Positions 10,561-21,100 of a stretch of 48,890 bases of DNA are shown in pieces (position 1 is the first letter of the stretch; every line of letters begins with the position of its first letter). The position numbers and the translations under genes were made by a program. The notes under the pieces are model-generated. The model worked only from the letters and a program-made list of their open reading frames with translations, did no database searches and was not told where the DNA came from. Source of the DNA: an uncultured Methylobacillus sp. (GTDB lineage Bacteria > Pseudomonadota > Gammaproteobacteria > Burkholderiales > Methylophilaceae); contig CAMLDQ010000005.1 in the NCBI GenBank assembly GCA_946478965.1, positions 1 through 48,890 of the forward strand, given 5' to 3'.

Positions 10561-11923
10561 CCCCGGACTCCTTCCCTTTTTCCAATAAGCCGACCACGCG
10601 CTCCATGCGCATGAAACGGGATCCTTTTACCAGCACGGTCGTATCTGCCGTCAGATCCGGTTCGAGCGCAATTGCCAGCGCCTCCGGTTGTTCGTAATGC
10701 CTGCCCTTGGAGCCGAAACCGGCCACGCTCTCGGCACTCAGCTCTCCCAGCGCGAACAGCCCATCCAGGCCGGCTTCACGTGCGTACACGCCGATTTCGT
10801 GATGCATTCGTGCCGCCTCCCTACCCAGCTCGCCCATGTCGCCCATCACCAGAATTCGGCTACCCGGGCACCGCGCCAGCACGTCGATAGCGGCACGCAT
10901 CGACGCCGGGTTTGCGTTATAGGTATCGTCGATCAGGGTGGCGCCGTGCTTGCCCGGCTTGCGTTGCAGTCGGCCCTTGATGCCCGTGTAGGCTTCCAGC
11001 CCGGCGGCAACCGCCGTCAGCGGCGCGCCCATCGCCAGCGCCGCTGAAGCCGCCGCCAAGGCATTGCGCACGTTATGCAGCCCGGGTACCGGCAATTTCA
11101 GGGCGATCGTGCCTTGCAAGGTATGCAGCGTAAGCTCGCTGGATTCGTCAGCCAGCCGGTATTCGGCGGTGACATCAGCGGGATGATCCAGCCCGAATGT
11201 CTGCACCCGTCGACCCGCAGCCAAGCTTCGCCAAAGCGGCGCATAGGCGTCGTCGCCATTGATGATGGCAGTGCCCTCCGCGGCCAGACCTTCGAAAATT
11301 TCGCCCTTGGCATGCGCCACGGCTTCCACGCTGCCCAACCCTTCCAGGTGCGCTGGCAGGGCATTGTTAACCAAGGCTACCGTCGGTTGCGCCAAGCGCG
11401 TGAGGTAGGAAATTTCACCGGGATGGTTCATGCCCATCTCAATGACGGCATAACGGTGCTCGGGAGCCAGTTTGAACAGGGTCAGCGGCAGGCCGATGTC
11501 ATTGTTGAGGTTGCCCTGTGTCGCCAGCACGGCTTCTTCCGCGCTATTCGCACGCAGGATCGCGGCCAGCATTTCCTTCACCGTAGTCTTGCCGTTGCTA
11601 CCGGTGATCGCCGCGATAGGAATATCGAAGCGGCGGCGCCACGCTGAGGCCAGCGCCCCCAGCGCCAAGCGCGTATCCTCCACCTGCAGCAGAGGCATCG
11701 CGCCCTGCGCATCCCAGCGTCGATCCACTATCGCTGCCACGGCACCCTTTTTCAGGCAGTCGGCGACGAAGATGTGGCCATCGAAGCGTTCGCCGCGCAA
11801 TGCGACAAAAAGATCGCCCGGTCGAAGCGCCCGGCTATCGCTGCAAACCGCATCGAACTTCACATCCGGGCCGACCACTTGGCCGCCGGTGGCAGTCGCC
11901 GCTTGCGAGAGTCGCAGCATCAT
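10550..11923 (-). CDS. murF: UDP-N-acetylmuramoyl-tripeptide--D-alanyl-D-alanine ligase MurF
   Basis: Mur ligase that adds the D-Ala-D-Ala dipeptide made by DdlB to the UDP-MurNAc-tripeptide. The 457-residue product has an N-terminal substrate domain with [15 protein letters not shown], the ATP loop GSNGKTT at residues 108-114, [10 protein letters not shown], and the C-terminal [11 protein letters not shown] motif. The chosen ATG at 11921-11923 overlaps the murE stop by four bases; the next codon is also ATG, so the start could be one residue later. The end overlaps mraY by 11 bases. Confidence 0.98.
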   Translation of the reverse strand: MMLRLSQAATATGGQVVGPDVKFDAVCSDSRALRPGDLFVALRGERFDGHIFVADCLKKGAVAAIVDRRWDAQGAMPLLQVEDTRLALGALASAWRRRFDIPIAAITGSNGKTTVKEMLAAILRANSAEEAVLATQGNLNNDIGLPLTLFKLAPEHRYAVIEMGMNHPGEISYLTRLAQPTVALVNNALPAHLEGLGSVEAVAHAKGEIFEGLAAEGTAIINGDDAYAPLWRSLAAGRRVQTFGLDHPADVTAEYRLADESSELTLHTLQGTIALKLPVPGLHNVRNALAAASAALAMGAPLTAVAAGLEAYTGIKGRLQRKPGKHGATLIDDTYNANPASMRAAIDVLARCPGSRILVMGDMGELGREAARMHHEIGVYAREAGLDGLFALGELSAESVAGFGSKGRHYEQPEALAIALEPDLTADTTVLVKGSRFMRMERVVGLLEKGKESGDAA

Positions 11924-13356
11924 GCCCTGCCCCCCAAGGCGCGGCGCGCAACCTCGCCGTCGTCGAACGGATATTTCACGCCGGCGATGTCCTGGTAATT
12001 TTCATGCCCCTTGCCGGCAATCAACACGATATCGCCGCTACGCGCGGACAGAATGGCCTGCTCGATCGCTGCAGCACGATCAGGCTCGACATGGTAATCG
12101 TCGCCCATGCCGGCCAGGATGTCGTCAATGATGGCGGCAGGCTCCTCGTGGCGCGGATTGTCGGACGTGACGATCACGGAATCCGCTAGCCGCGACGCCG
12201 CCTCACCCATGAGTGGGCGCTTACCCCGGTCACGATTGCCACCACAGCCGAACACACAGACCAGCCGGCCGCGAGTCTGCTCGCGCAGCGCCGCCAGCAC
12301 TTTCTCCAGTGCATCCGGTGTATGCGCGTAGTCGATCACGACCACGGGATGCGTTCCGCCTCCCAAGGTCTGCATGCGCCCCGCCACCGGCCGCACATCG
12401 GCCAATACGCCAATCGCCTCGGACAAGGGCACATCGCTCGCCAGGAGCGCGGCCAGCACGGCCAGCAGATTGTAGGCATTGAAGCGCCCCAGCAGCCTGG
12501 CCTCCAGCCGCGCATTGCCGCGAGGAGTCACCACATCCATCGCCAGCCCGTCATTGCGCAGTTCCAGGTTCTGCCCACGTACATCACCCGCATGGAGACC
12601 GTACGTGAGGACTGCAAGGTCGCGGCCTTCACTGTCCTCAATCAATTCCGCACCAAAATCGTCGTCGGCATTCACGACCATGCATTCGAGACCGGGCCAG
12701 TAGAACAGCTTGCGCTTGGCATCGGCGTAGGCCGCCATGTCACCGTGATAGTCCAGGTGGTCGCGCGACAGGTTGGTCAGAACGGCGATATCGAATCGCA
12801 CGCCATTCACACGCCCTTGCACCAATCCGTGCGAGGAAACCTCCATTGCGGCGGCCGCCGCGCCTTCGTCAACAAAGCTGGCCAGCATGTCATGCAGCAT
12901 GACCGGGTCGGGCGTCGTATTGATCGCTTCCGCCAGAGACCCCGGAAAACCATTGCCCAGCGTGCCAATGGCGGCCGTTTTCCTGCCCAGCCGAGTCAAT
13001 GCCGTAGCAAGCCAGTGGCTGCACGAGGTTTTGCCGTTGGTGCCGGTAATTCCGATCATGTTCAGCTTGCCCGAAGGGCAGCCATGGAATTCGCTGGCGA
13101 TGGCCCCAGCCTGCACGCGCAAGTTGTCCACCGCCACATTGGGCACGCGCCAGGCATCGTCCCAGACAAACTCCGAACGCTCCCACAGCACGCCACTCGC
13201 GCCATTTGCAATGGCCTGCGCGATGAATTTGCGGCCATCCGAGCTTTCACCCGGATATGCCAGGAATACGCTCCCGGTAGTTGCCTGGCGGCTATCTGTC
13301 GTCAGGCTGACGGGCATCACGCCCATGGTTTTCAATTCCGCAAGCACGGAGGTCAT
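11920..13356 (-). CDS. murE: UDP-MurNAc-L-Ala-D-Glu--meso-diaminopimelate ligase MurE
   Basis: Mur ligase that adds the third stem amino acid. The 478-residue product shows SLTTDSRQATTGSVFLA near the N-terminus and the ATP loop GTNGKTS at residues 105-111. DNPR at 399-402 is the motif that reads meso-diaminopimelate rather than lysine, so the wall is predicted to be Gram-negative DAP type. The start overlaps the ftsI stop by four bases and the end overlaps murF. Identification is secure. Confidence 0.98.
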   Translation of the reverse strand: MTSVLAELKTMGVMPVSLTTDSRQATTGSVFLAYPGESSDGRKFIAQAIANGASGVLWERSEFVWDDAWRVPNVAVDNLRVQAGAIASEFHGCPSGKLNMIGITGTNGKTSCSHWLATALTRLGRKTAAIGTLGNGFPGSLAEAINTTPDPVMLHDMLASFVDEGAAAAAMEVSSHGLVQGRVNGVRFDIAVLTNLSRDHLDYHGDMAAYADAKRKLFYWPGLECMVVNADDDFGAELIEDSEGRDLAVLTYGLHAGDVRGQNLELRNDGLAMDVVTPRGNARLEARLLGRFNAYNLLAVLAALLASDVPLSEAIGVLADVRPVAGRMQTLGGGTHPVVVIDYAHTPDALEKVLAALREQTRGRLVCVFGCGGNRDRGKRPLMGEAASRLADSVIVTSDNPRHEEPAAIIDDILAGMGDDYHVEPDRAAAIEQAILSARSGDIVLIAGKGHENYQDIAGVKYPFDDGEVARRALGGRA

Positions 13357-15077
13357 ACCACCTCCTTGATTTCCGGAATGTTTTCCGGCGGAATCACCAC
13401 GTTGTCGTTCGGCGCATCCTGAGGCACGGCGAGCAACCGCAACGCACCTGCCATGACATTACTGAACACCGGCGCGGCGACCGTGCCACCGTAATATTGT
13501 CCATCCGTCGTTTCGTCTATCATCACGGCAATGATCAGGCGCGGATTCGATACCGGCGCCAGACCGACGAATGAAGAGATGTAGCGGTCTCCCGCATAGT
13601 TGCCGTCTTCCAGCTTGTGTGCGGTGCCTGTCTTGCCGGCCACGCGATAGCCGGCCACGCGCGCACGCGGTGCGGTGCCGCCGGGCTGCACTACCGTTTC
13701 CAGCATCGCCAGCATGCTGCTGGCCGTCTTGGCGGAGAAAACCTGTTGCCCGACCGGAGGCTCCTTGAGCTTGAGGAGCGAGACCGGCTTGATCTCGCCG
13801 CCGTTGGCGAAAATTGTGTAGGCGCGTGCCAGCTGCAACAGGCTCACACTGATGCCATGCCCGTAGGACATAGTTGCCTGCTCGATCGGGCGCCACGTCT
13901 TGTAGGGACGCAGCCGGCCGCTCGCCTCGCCCGGGAAGCCGATATTGGCCGGACTGCCGAAGCCCGACTCGTTGAACACGTTCCACATGTATTGCGGCTG
14001 CAGGCTCAATGCCATTTTGGCCGCCCCGATATTGGACGATTTCTGGATCACCTGCGCGACTGTGAGCTCACTTTCCTGGTGTGCATCATGGATAGTTGCG
14101 GTACCGATCTTCATGAATCCAGGCGCCGTTTGGATACGCGTTTCCGGCGTAACCACGCCGGCATCGAGCGCTGCTGATACGGTAAACGGCTTGAGCGTCG
14201 AACCCGGCTCGAAAATATCAACGACGGATCGGTTGCGCGAACGCCCGGCGATATTCATTGGATTATTCGGGTTGTAGGCGGGCTGGCTCGCCATCGCCAG
14301 CACCTCGCCGGTATGCGCATCCAGCACCACGATGGAACCGGCTTTCGCCTTGTGTTCCTCTACGCCGCGCGCCAGCTCGCGATAGGCGAGATACTGGATA
14401 TTGCGGTCGATGGACAGCACCAGATCGTGACCGTCCTGCGGCACCTTGACCGCCTCCAGATCTTCCACGATGTGACCCTGCCTGTCCTTGATCACGTGCC
14501 GGCTGCCCGGCTTGCCCGAAAGCCAGCTGTCGTATGTGAGCTCCAGACCTTCCTGGCCCTTGTCCTCAACTCCCGTAAAGCCGATCACATGCGCAGCGGT
14601 TTCCCCCGCAGGGTAATAGCGGCGGTACTCGCGCTGCATGAAAATTCCCGGGATGCCGAGACTCATGATCCTGGCGGCATCTTCCGGAGACATACGGCGC
14701 CGCAAATATACGAACTCGCGGTCGCTGTCGGCCAATTTCTTTTGCACGACGGCCGGTTTCATCTGCAACAGGGCCGCCAGCTTCTGCTCCTGCCCGGGCT
14801 TCATTTCCACGTCTGCGGGGCTGGCCCAGATCGATTCCACCGGCGTGCTGATCGCCAGCGGCTCACCCTGGCGATCGAGAATCATGCCGCGATGCGCCGA
14901 CAACGTAAGCATGCGCGTATAGCGCGCATCCCCCTTCTTTTGTAGAAAGTCGGTGTGCAGCCCTTGCAGATAAAGCGAGCGGCCGAGCAGCACGGCAAAA
15001 CCACCCAGCACCATCACCAGCAGGATGCGCCTGCGCCAGGAAGGGAATCGGATCGGAAGTTGTTTCACCCGGTGCAT
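13353..15077 (-). CDS. ftsI: Septal transpeptidase FtsI (PBP3)
   Basis: Class B penicillin-binding protein that crosslinks septal peptidoglycan in complex with FtsW. The 574-residue product has one N-terminal membrane helix (about residues 18-38), the pedestal domain, and the three transpeptidase motifs: STLK with the catalytic Ser at about residue 293, SSN at about 347-349 and KTG at about 482-484. The start is taken as the ATG at 15075-15077, two bases after the ftsL stop; a TTG six bases earlier would overlap ftsL and add two residues. The ribosome site is weak, which suggests coupling to ftsL. Confidence 0.97.
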   Translation of the reverse strand: MHRVKQLPIRFPSWRRRILLVMVLGGFAVLLGRSLYLQGLHTDFLQKKGDARYTRMLTLSAHRGMILDRQGEPLAISTPVESIWASPADVEMKPGQEQKLAALLQMKPAVVQKKLADSDREFVYLRRRMSPEDAARIMSLGIPGIFMQREYRRYYPAGETAAHVIGFTGVEDKGQEGLELTYDSWLSGKPGSRHVIKDRQGHIVEDLEAVKVPQDGHDLVLSIDRNIQYLAYRELARGVEEHKAKAGSIVVLDAHTGEVLAMASQPAYNPNNPMNIAGRSRNRSVVDIFEPGSTLKPFTVSAALDAGVVTPETRIQTAPGFMKIGTATIHDAHQESELTVAQVIQKSSNIGAAKMALSLQPQYMWNVFNESGFGSPANIGFPGEASGRLRPYKTWRPIEQATMSYGHGISVSLLQLARAYTIFANGGEIKPVSLLKLKEPPVGQQVFSAKTASSMLAMLETVVQPGGTAPRARVAGYRVAGKTGTAHKLEDGNYAGDRYISSFVGLAPVSNPRLIIAVMIDETTDGQYYGGTVAAPVFSNVMAGALRLLAVPQDAPNDNVVIPPENIPEIKEVV

Positions 15078-15079
15078 GA

Positions 15080-15340
15080 TCAAGGCGTCACCACTTGGAT
15101 CAGCGAAGGGGCCGGCACCTGCATATGCAGATGGCTGGCGGCAATTTGCTCGATGCGGGAGTGCATGGCCCAGGTGCTTTGTTCAAGCTGCAACTGCCCC
15201 CACTCGATGTCGTACTGCTTGGCCATATCCTGCTGCTGCTGCAGTTCGATATAGAGCTTGCGCGCCTTGTGCTGGGACGTGACATTGCCCATGGCGCTCG
15301 CCAGCAACACGGCAAACAGGATCAGATTAAGCTTGGTCAT
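15080..15340 (-). CDS. ftsL: Cell division protein FtsL
   Basis: Small bitopic divisome protein that forms a coiled coil with FtsB and links FtsQ to the FtsWI synthase. The 86-residue product has a membrane helix right at the N-terminus ([17 protein letters not shown], residues 4-20). A leucine/glutamine-rich coiled coil follows ([20 protein letters not shown] onward). It overlaps the rsmH stop by four bases and is followed two bases later by ftsI. FtsL is too variable for motif proof; size, topology and position make it safe. Confidence 0.93.
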   Translation of the reverse strand: MTKLNLILFAVLLASAMGNVTSQHKARKLYIELQQQQDMAKQYDIEWGQLQLEQSTWAMHSRIEQIAASHLHMQVPAPSLIQVVTP

Positions 15341-16302
15341 GGCGCCGCCGTACGCTCCGCCACCCGCAGCACCGCGCTACGCGCGCGCGGGTTTGCCGCC
15401 ACTTCGGCAGCCGAGGGGCGCATCGCCTTGCCTACCGCCACCAGGCGCGGCGGCGGCAGTTCGCTCGCGCGCACCGGGAAACGCGCAGGCAGATCGTCGC
15501 GGTCCTGCTGCTCACGAATGAAGCGCTTGACGATGCGATCTTCCAGCGAATGGAATGCGATGACAGCGAGCCGCCCTTGAGGCGCCAGCGCATCGACACA
15601 TTGGGGAAGCGTCAGCGACAATTCCTCAAGCTCCTGATTGACGAAAATCCGTAGAGCTTGAAATGTGCGCGTCGCCGGATCCTGACCTGGCTCGGTTTTA
15701 TGGACCGCGCCTGCCACGATCTGGGCAAGCTGTCGGGTAGTGCGGATGGCATTCCCCCCATCGCGTGCCGCAACAATCGCCCTTGCAATCTGTTTAGCAA
15801 ACCGTTCTTCACCATATTCTTTAATGACCTCCCTGATTTGTTGTTCAGTCGCGGTCGCCAGGAAATCCGCCGCGGTTTGCCCCTTGCTCTGATCCATGCG
15901 CATATCGAGCGGCCCCTCGAAACGGAAGCTGAAGCCCCGCTCCGCCTCATCGATCTGCGGCGATGAAATGCCGATATCCAGCAGAATGCCGTTCACCTTG
16001 CCTACCCCAAGGTCGCCCAGCACATCTTTCATCCGGGAAAAGCCGCTGTGCACCAGCGTGAATCGCGCATCCTGTATCGCCTTGCCCGCTTCGATCGCGG
16101 CCAGGTCGCGATCAAGCGAAATCAGCCGCCCATGCGCGCCCAGTTTTGCGAGGATCGCGCGACTGTGGCCGCCCCGGCCGAAGGTACCGTCCACATAAAT
16201 GCCATCCGGCTGTATGTTCAGCGCGTCGACAGCTTCTTGCAGCAAAACCGGGAGATGGGTGTATTCGGCGGTTGCGGGCGCTTGGCGGTTGCCAGCGCTC
16301 AC
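15337..16302 (-). CDS. rsmH: 16S rRNA (cytosine1402-N4)-methyltransferase RsmH
   Basis: SAM-dependent methyltransferase (old name MraW) that modifies C1402 of 16S rRNA in the P site. The 321-residue product shows [13 protein letters not shown], the SAM motif [34 protein letters not shown] and the C-terminal [17 protein letters not shown]. The start is a GTG at 16300-16302 overlapping the mraZ stop (GTGA). A second rRNA methylase that acts on the same nucleotide, RsmI, is encoded at 23848-24699. Confidence 0.97.
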   Translation of the reverse strand: MSAGNRQAPATAEYTHLPVLLQEAVDALNIQPDGIYVDGTFGRGGHSRAILAKLGAHGRLISLDRDLAAIEAGKAIQDARFTLVHSGFSRMKDVLGDLGVGKVNGILLDIGISSPQIDEAERGFSFRFEGPLDMRMDQSKGQTAADFLATATEQQIREVIKEYGEERFAKQIARAIVAARDGGNAIRTTRQLAQIVAGAVHKTEPGQDPATRTFQALRIFVNQELEELSLTLPQCVDALAPQGRLAVIAFHSLEDRIVKRFIREQQDRDDLPARFPVRASELPPPRLVAVGKAMRPSAAEVAANPRARSAVLRVAERTAAP

Positions 16303-16745
16303 AATGAGAAGCCTTCCAGCTCGGAGGGCAATGCCATGTCATCGCCCGCCATCGCTTGCTCCAGCTGCTTGCGCCAGCCCTCCATGCTCCACAGCTCGAA
16401 ATGGCTGCCTTGCCCGACCAGCATTGCCTGCTTTTCCAGCCCGGCAAACTCACGCAATACGGAAGAAACCAGCATGCGCCCAGCACTGTCGAGTTCGACG
16501 TCTTCCGCATAACCCACCAGCAGACGTTGCATCTTGCTGGACTGCGGATCGAAGCTGGACAGCCCCATGATCTTGGCCTGGATCGGCTCCCAGGCAGGCT
16601 GAGGATAGAGCAGGAGGCAACGGTGCGGGTGCGCGGTCAATACCAGATGGCCGGCGCACTGGGACAAAAGGGCGTCGCGATGCTTGCTTGGTACACCAAG
16701 CCGGCCCTTTGCATCCAGATTCAGTGATGTCGCACCGCGAAACAT
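16299..16745 (-). CDS. mraZ: Transcriptional regulator MraZ
   Basis: DNA-binding regulator with two AbrB-like SpoVT domains that forms ring oligomers and represses its own dcw promoter. The 148-residue product begins [24 protein letters not shown] and repeats the DxxGR motif as [20 protein letters not shown] in its second half. AGAGGA lies a few bases before the ATG at 16743-16745. It is the first gene of the cluster, and the expected MraZ binding repeats lie upstream at 16798-16841. Confidence 0.97.
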   Translation of the reverse strand: MFRGATSLNLDAKGRLGVPSKHRDALLSQCAGHLVLTAHPHRCLLLYPQPAWEPIQAKIMGLSSFDPQSSKMQRLLVGYAEDVELDSAGRMLVSSVLREFAGLEKQAMLVGQGSHFELWSMEGWRKQLEQAMAGDDMALPSELEGFSL

Positions 16746-16797
16746 GAAGTCCTCTTAATGAAATAGGAGGGGGAATTGCCAGTCGCCCTTAGCATCA

Positions 16798-16841
16798 ACC
16801 AGCAATCCCCACAAAAACCCACATTCCTCCACTGCCGCCCA
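16798..16841 (-). promoter_or_regulatory. MraZ operator: TGGG-type boxes at 10-base spacing
   Basis: Read on the minus strand, TGGG stands at 16841-16838, TGGA at 16831-16828, TGGG at 16821-16818, TGGG at 16811-16808 and TGGT at 16801-16798. This regular 10-base period of TGGR boxes is the known MraZ recognition pattern, one subunit of the ring per helical turn. The array starts at the last base of the -10 element and covers the start of transcription, as expected for autorepression. Confidence 0.88.
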
Positions 16842-16869
16842 CTATAGATAAAAAAAATGGCCATTGCAA
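16841..16869 (-). promoter_or_regulatory. Sigma-70 promoter of the dcw cluster (PmraZ)
   Basis: On the minus strand, -35 TTGCAA (16869-16864) and -10 TATAGT (16846-16841) are 17 bases apart, giving a start near 16834 and a leader of about 90 bases before mraZ. The next upstream gene is divergent, so this is the only visible promoter able to serve the whole cluster. Confidence 0.82.
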
Positions 16870-17049
16870 GGCCTTTCTGGCGATTTTTCCCTTTCGCTTC
16901 AAAGAGTTATGCGATTTTCATGATAAATTTTTTATCCTTTAAAACCAACAACATATATAATTAACTGAAAGTAGTTTATAAGAACAGTTGCGCATCCCTT
17001 TCAATTCAATACCTCACCCAAATAGGGTATGTGCATGCAGCCATAACGC

Positions 17050-17078
17050 TTGTCACACTCTGCATTCGCGGGTTAAAT
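17050..17078 (+). promoter_or_regulatory. Candidate promoter of the oxidoreductase gene
   Basis: TTGTCA (17050-17055) and TTAAAT (17073-17078) are spaced by 17 bases, which would give a leader of about 27 bases before the ATG at 17112. The -10 is only a 4/6 match, so this is a moderate call. Confidence 0.45.
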
Positions 17079-17111
17079 CGCGGCATCGATTACGTTTGCT
17101 AAGGAGCAACC

Positions 17112-18128
17112 ATGGCCCAATCCTCCCTTTTGCGCTGGGGCATTCTCGGCGCCGCACGCGTCAACGAGCGCCTGCTACCCGCCATTGTCGAGGCCGGGAA
17201 TTCCAAATTGGTCGCCATTGCCAGCCGCCGACCGGGAGCAGCCGCAGAAACACTGCGCAAGCACGCCCCCCAATTGCAAAATGTCGCGATCCACGAAACC
17301 CTCGAAGCCCTGCTTGCCGATGAGGAGGTGCAGGCCGTCTATCTGCCCATGGCCAACCACGAACATGCCGAATGGGCGCTTCATGCCATCCAGCGCGGGA
17401 AGCACGTGCTCATCGAAAAACCGATGGCGCTGACCGTCGCCGACATTGATACGCTCGAACGTGCCGCCACCAATGCTGACGTGACCGTGATGGAAGGCTT
17501 TATGTACCGCTTCCATCCGCAGCATGCGCGCATTCGCGAGATCATCGACACCGGGCTGATCGGTGAAGTCCGCACCGTGCATGCCCATTATTCCTTCATG
17601 ATGCGCCCCGCGCGCATGTACCGGCTGGCGCAGGACGTCGCCAGCGGAGGCGGCGCGATGTGGGATATCGGCCCCTATGCAGTGCACTCTTCGCGCCTGT
17701 GGTTCGATGCAGCGCCGCGCGCAGTTACCGCCATCGCGAAATACGCGGAAAGCGGGGCCGACATTACCACCAGCGCCATCCTCGACTTCGGCGACGGCCG
17801 CCACGCACGTTTCGACGTCAGTTTTGAATGCTCCCGACAGTCCGAATACACCATTATCGGCAGCAAGGGCGGCGTAAAATGTCATGCTGCATGGCAGCTT
17901 CCGGGCGACGTCCCATTCGTGTCGTGGTGGACGGACGAAGGTCAGGCCTGCACCGAGAAACTAGCGGTCGCCAACCACTTCAACCTTGAGATAGAGCATT
18001 TCAGCGACTGCGTCTTGCAGGGCAAACAACCGCTGCTGACCTTCGCGGACGCCCGGGAAAACTGCCGCGCCATCAATGCCGTCTTGCAATCTGCCGCGGA
18101 AGGACGCACCATCCTTTTGCAGGAATAG
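17112..18128 (+). CDS. Gfo/Idh/MocA-family NAD(P)-dependent oxidoreductase
   Basis: A 338-residue member of the glucose-fructose/inositol dehydrogenase family, which oxidises hydroxyl groups of sugars, inositols or related cyclic alcohols with NAD(P). The N-terminal Rossmann fold is seen as LRWGILGAARVNERLLPAI, followed by the EKP motif in HVLIEKPMAL, the usual catalytic Lys region. The C-terminal half has GGGAMWDIGPYAVHSSRLW, typical of the dihydrodiol/xylose dehydrogenase branch. An AAGGAG site precedes the ATG. It is 30 bases upstream of the AsmA-like gene with no shared theme, so the substrate cannot be told. Confidence 0.88.
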   Translation: MAQSSLLRWGILGAARVNERLLPAIVEAGNSKLVAIASRRPGAAAETLRKHAPQLQNVAIHETLEALLADEEVQAVYLPMANHEHAEWALHAIQRGKHVLIEKPMALTVADIDTLERAATNADVTVMEGFMYRFHPQHARIREIIDTGLIGEVRTVHAHYSFMMRPARMYRLAQDVASGGGAMWDIGPYAVHSSRLWFDAAPRAVTAIAKYAESGADITTSAILDFGDGRHARFDVSFECSRQSEYTIIGSKGGVKCHAAWQLPGDVPFVSWWTDEGQACTEKLAVANHFNLEIEHFSDCVLQGKQPLLTFADARENCRAINAVLQSAAEGRTILLQE

Positions 18129-18158
18129 TCAAAAAGCATATCTCCACATACCAACCAG

Positions 18159-21100
18159 ATGGATCTCAGGCAAACAATCTACAGTAAAACCGGCAAGGGC
18201 TCGCGGGCGCTATCAGCGAAATCCAAAGAGCTGAGCGCGCAAGCGCTCAAGGTGCTTGCCGCCGTCGACAGCAAGTCCGATGCTGACACCATCTATGCCC
18301 GCCTGGATCGCATCTCCGACACTGATTTCCGCATTGCGCTGGCCCAGCTCGAAAACGGGGGGTACATCCGCGCAATGCAGAAATCCTCGTGGGATACGGA
18401 AGAGCACCAAAGCGATTACAGCGGATCCATGGTGGTGGAAGAAGTCAGCGCCGACGACTTTTTCGGAACCTCGCCCAAAAAACCCGACGCCGAAATAGAA
18501 GCCGACGAAAGCGCGGCCCGAAAAGCGCAGGAAGAGGAAGGTGCACGCCGCGAAGCAGAGGCGCAAGTCAAACGAGAGGCCGAATCCAAGGCGCGTGCGG
18601 AGGAAGCCGCAAAGAATGAAAAGGCGCGCCTCGCACGTGCGGAACAGGAACGTCTAGCCAAGGAATCTCTGCGCAGAGAAGAGGAAGAAGCCAGAAAGGA
18701 AAAAGAGCGTCATGCGCGCGAAGCGCAGGAGCGCAAGATTCGCGAGGAGGCAGAGAATCGTCGCAAAGCCGATGAAGAAGCCAAGCGGATAGCAGAACAA
18801 AGCGCTCGTGCCGAGGCAGAGCGAAAATTGCGCGAGGCCGAGGCTGCTCGCCTGCAGGCCGAACAAACCGCGCGTGAAGAGGCCGAACGCAAGGCGCTTG
18901 CCGAAGCCGAAGCACGTCGTTTGGCCGAACAGCGGGCAAAACAGGAAGCCGAAGCGCGTGCCCTGGCGGAACGCAAAGCAATGGAGGCCGAGCAGGCACG
19001 ACAGAAGGCTGAAGAGGAAGCCCGTATTCGCGCCGAGGAAGCGGCAAGAAAAGAAGCCGAGCGCCTGGCGCGCGAGGAACAGGAACGCCAAGCGCGCGAA
19101 GCAGAGCAAGCACAACTCAAAGCTGAGCAGGAAGCACGCGAAGCCGCCGAACGCCAGGCCAAAGAGGCAGCAGCGCAACGCCAAGCCGAGGAAGAAGAGC
19201 GCCGACGCGAGGAAGCAGCAGCCAGAGAAGAGGCCGAGCGCTTGGCGCGTGCGGAGTGGGAACGCAAAACCCGAGAAGCGGAAGATGTCCGACTGAAAGC
19301 CGAACAGGAGGCTCGTGCTGTTGCCGAACGCAAGGCGCTTGAAGAAGCCGAAGCCCGCCGCCTGGCCGAAGAGCAGGCGCAGCGCGAAGCAGAGGCGCGC
19401 GCCGAAGCCGAACGCAAGGTGCAAGAGGCCGAGGCGGCTCGCCAACGCGCGGAAGAGACAGCAAAACTGGAAGTGGAACGCCGCGCGCGTGAAGAGGAAG
19501 AGGCGCGGCGAGCTGCCGAAGAAAAGGCAGCACGGGAAACGGAAGAAACCCGCCTGCGCGCAGAGGAAGCGGCCAGACTGGAAGAAGAGCGTAGCCGCCG
19601 CGAAGAGGAAAATCGCAAAGCCCGGGAGGCAGAAGAGGCTCAACTGAAAGCAGAGCAGGAAGCGCGCGCAGCCGCGGAGCTTAAGGCGCGCGAAGAAGCC
19701 GATGCCCGCAAGCTGGCCGAAGAACAGGCCAGGCGCGAAGCCGAAGCCCGTGCAGAAGCGGAACAGAAAGCGCGCAAGGCGGAAGAAGCCCGCATCAACG
19801 CTGAAGCGAAGGCGGAAAAAGCACGCCTCAAGGCCGAGAGCAACGAATCGCGACGTTTGGCAAAAGAGGAGGCTCGCGCCCGCGCCGAGGCAGCCGCGCA
19901 GGAAAAAGCCGACAATAAAGCACGCGTGCAGGCCGAACGCCGCGCAAGGAAAATGGCCGCGCTGCGCGAAAAGCGCGACCCCGGCACGACGAGAGGCAGA
20001 GCCGGCGTCATACTGAAAGGCGTAGGCGCCACATTGGCGCTGGCCGCAGCTATCACGGTCATCGCCGTGCAGTTCTTTAATCTTTCCTTCCTGGCCGCGC
20101 CGATCGAAAAAATCGCATCGGCAAGCATGGGCGAGCCGATCAGAATTCTCGGCAATGTAAGGCTGTCTTTCTCCCCCACCCCGCACCTCAACCTGTCCGA
20201 TGTCCTCGTCGGCAAGAACGAAGACGTGAAATTTGCTTCCGTCACTATCGCCCCTGCAGTCGCCACGCTGTTTGCCGAGACCCCGATCGTGGACATGGTG
20301 ACCTTTTCCGACACCACGATCAAAGCGAACCAGCTCGACCGGCCACGCACCTGGTTCCTCTCCGCCGCCCATGCAGGAAAATTCAAATTGACCCGCCTGG
20401 CATTCAAGTCCGTTACCATTGAGATTCCGGGGCTCCCCTTATCGCCATTCGACGGCAACCTCAAACTCCTGCCATCAGGGGAAATCGGTACGGTGGAATT
20501 GAATAACGCCGAACGCACCCTGACCCTCCAATTCACTCCGCAGGATAACGACTGGTTGGTGTCTGTCGACGCGAACAACTGGCAGCCGCAGGGCGCCAGC
20601 GTGCAATTCAATGACTTGGCCGTTCAAGGCAAAGTCAGCGGAAGTCAGGCGCGGTTCGATCATATTGAAGGGCACTTGTACGGCGGAAAAATTATCGCGA
20701 AAGGCACATTGGACTGGTCCTCTCGTCCATCCGTCTCGGGCAGCTTCGTACTGCAAGGCATCAACCTGCCGCAGGCGCTTGCCGGCCTGGGCAGCAAGGC
20801 GTCCATCGACGGCAACATGGACGCCTCCGGGACATTCGCCAGCCATGCTGAAATTGCGGGACAACTGATAGCGAACGCTGGAATCAGTGCCGCGTTTTCC
20901 GCCACTGACGGCTCTATCGACCAGGTCGACCTGGCGAGCTCCATGCTCCCGGCCAGCCGCGACCACAACACGCGCTTCGACAAACTGAGCGGCAGCCTGG
21001 AATTCGGTAACGGCGTCTACCATTACCGAAAACTGGCACTGGACACCACCCAGTTTCATGCGCGCGGCAGTCTTGATATTCAAGCCGACCAGCGCATTTC

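Larger units (their letters stand above)
16746..17111. other. Divergent regulatory region between mraZ and the oxidoreductase gene
   Basis: 366 bases without a gene. The mraZ-proximal part holds the operator and promoter listed separately. The middle, about 16900-16985, is strikingly AT-rich and has no recognised element. The plus-strand side carries a candidate promoter at 17050-17078 and an AAGGAG ribosome site just before 17112. I saw no small open frame with a family match. Confidence 0.6.

Noticed and set aside
18568..20372. Long minus-strand open frames (up to 572 codons) across the charged-helix gene
   Set aside because: They mirror the repetitive Ala/Glu/Arg codons of the plus-strand gene, give low-complexity proteins, have no family match and no ribosome site.
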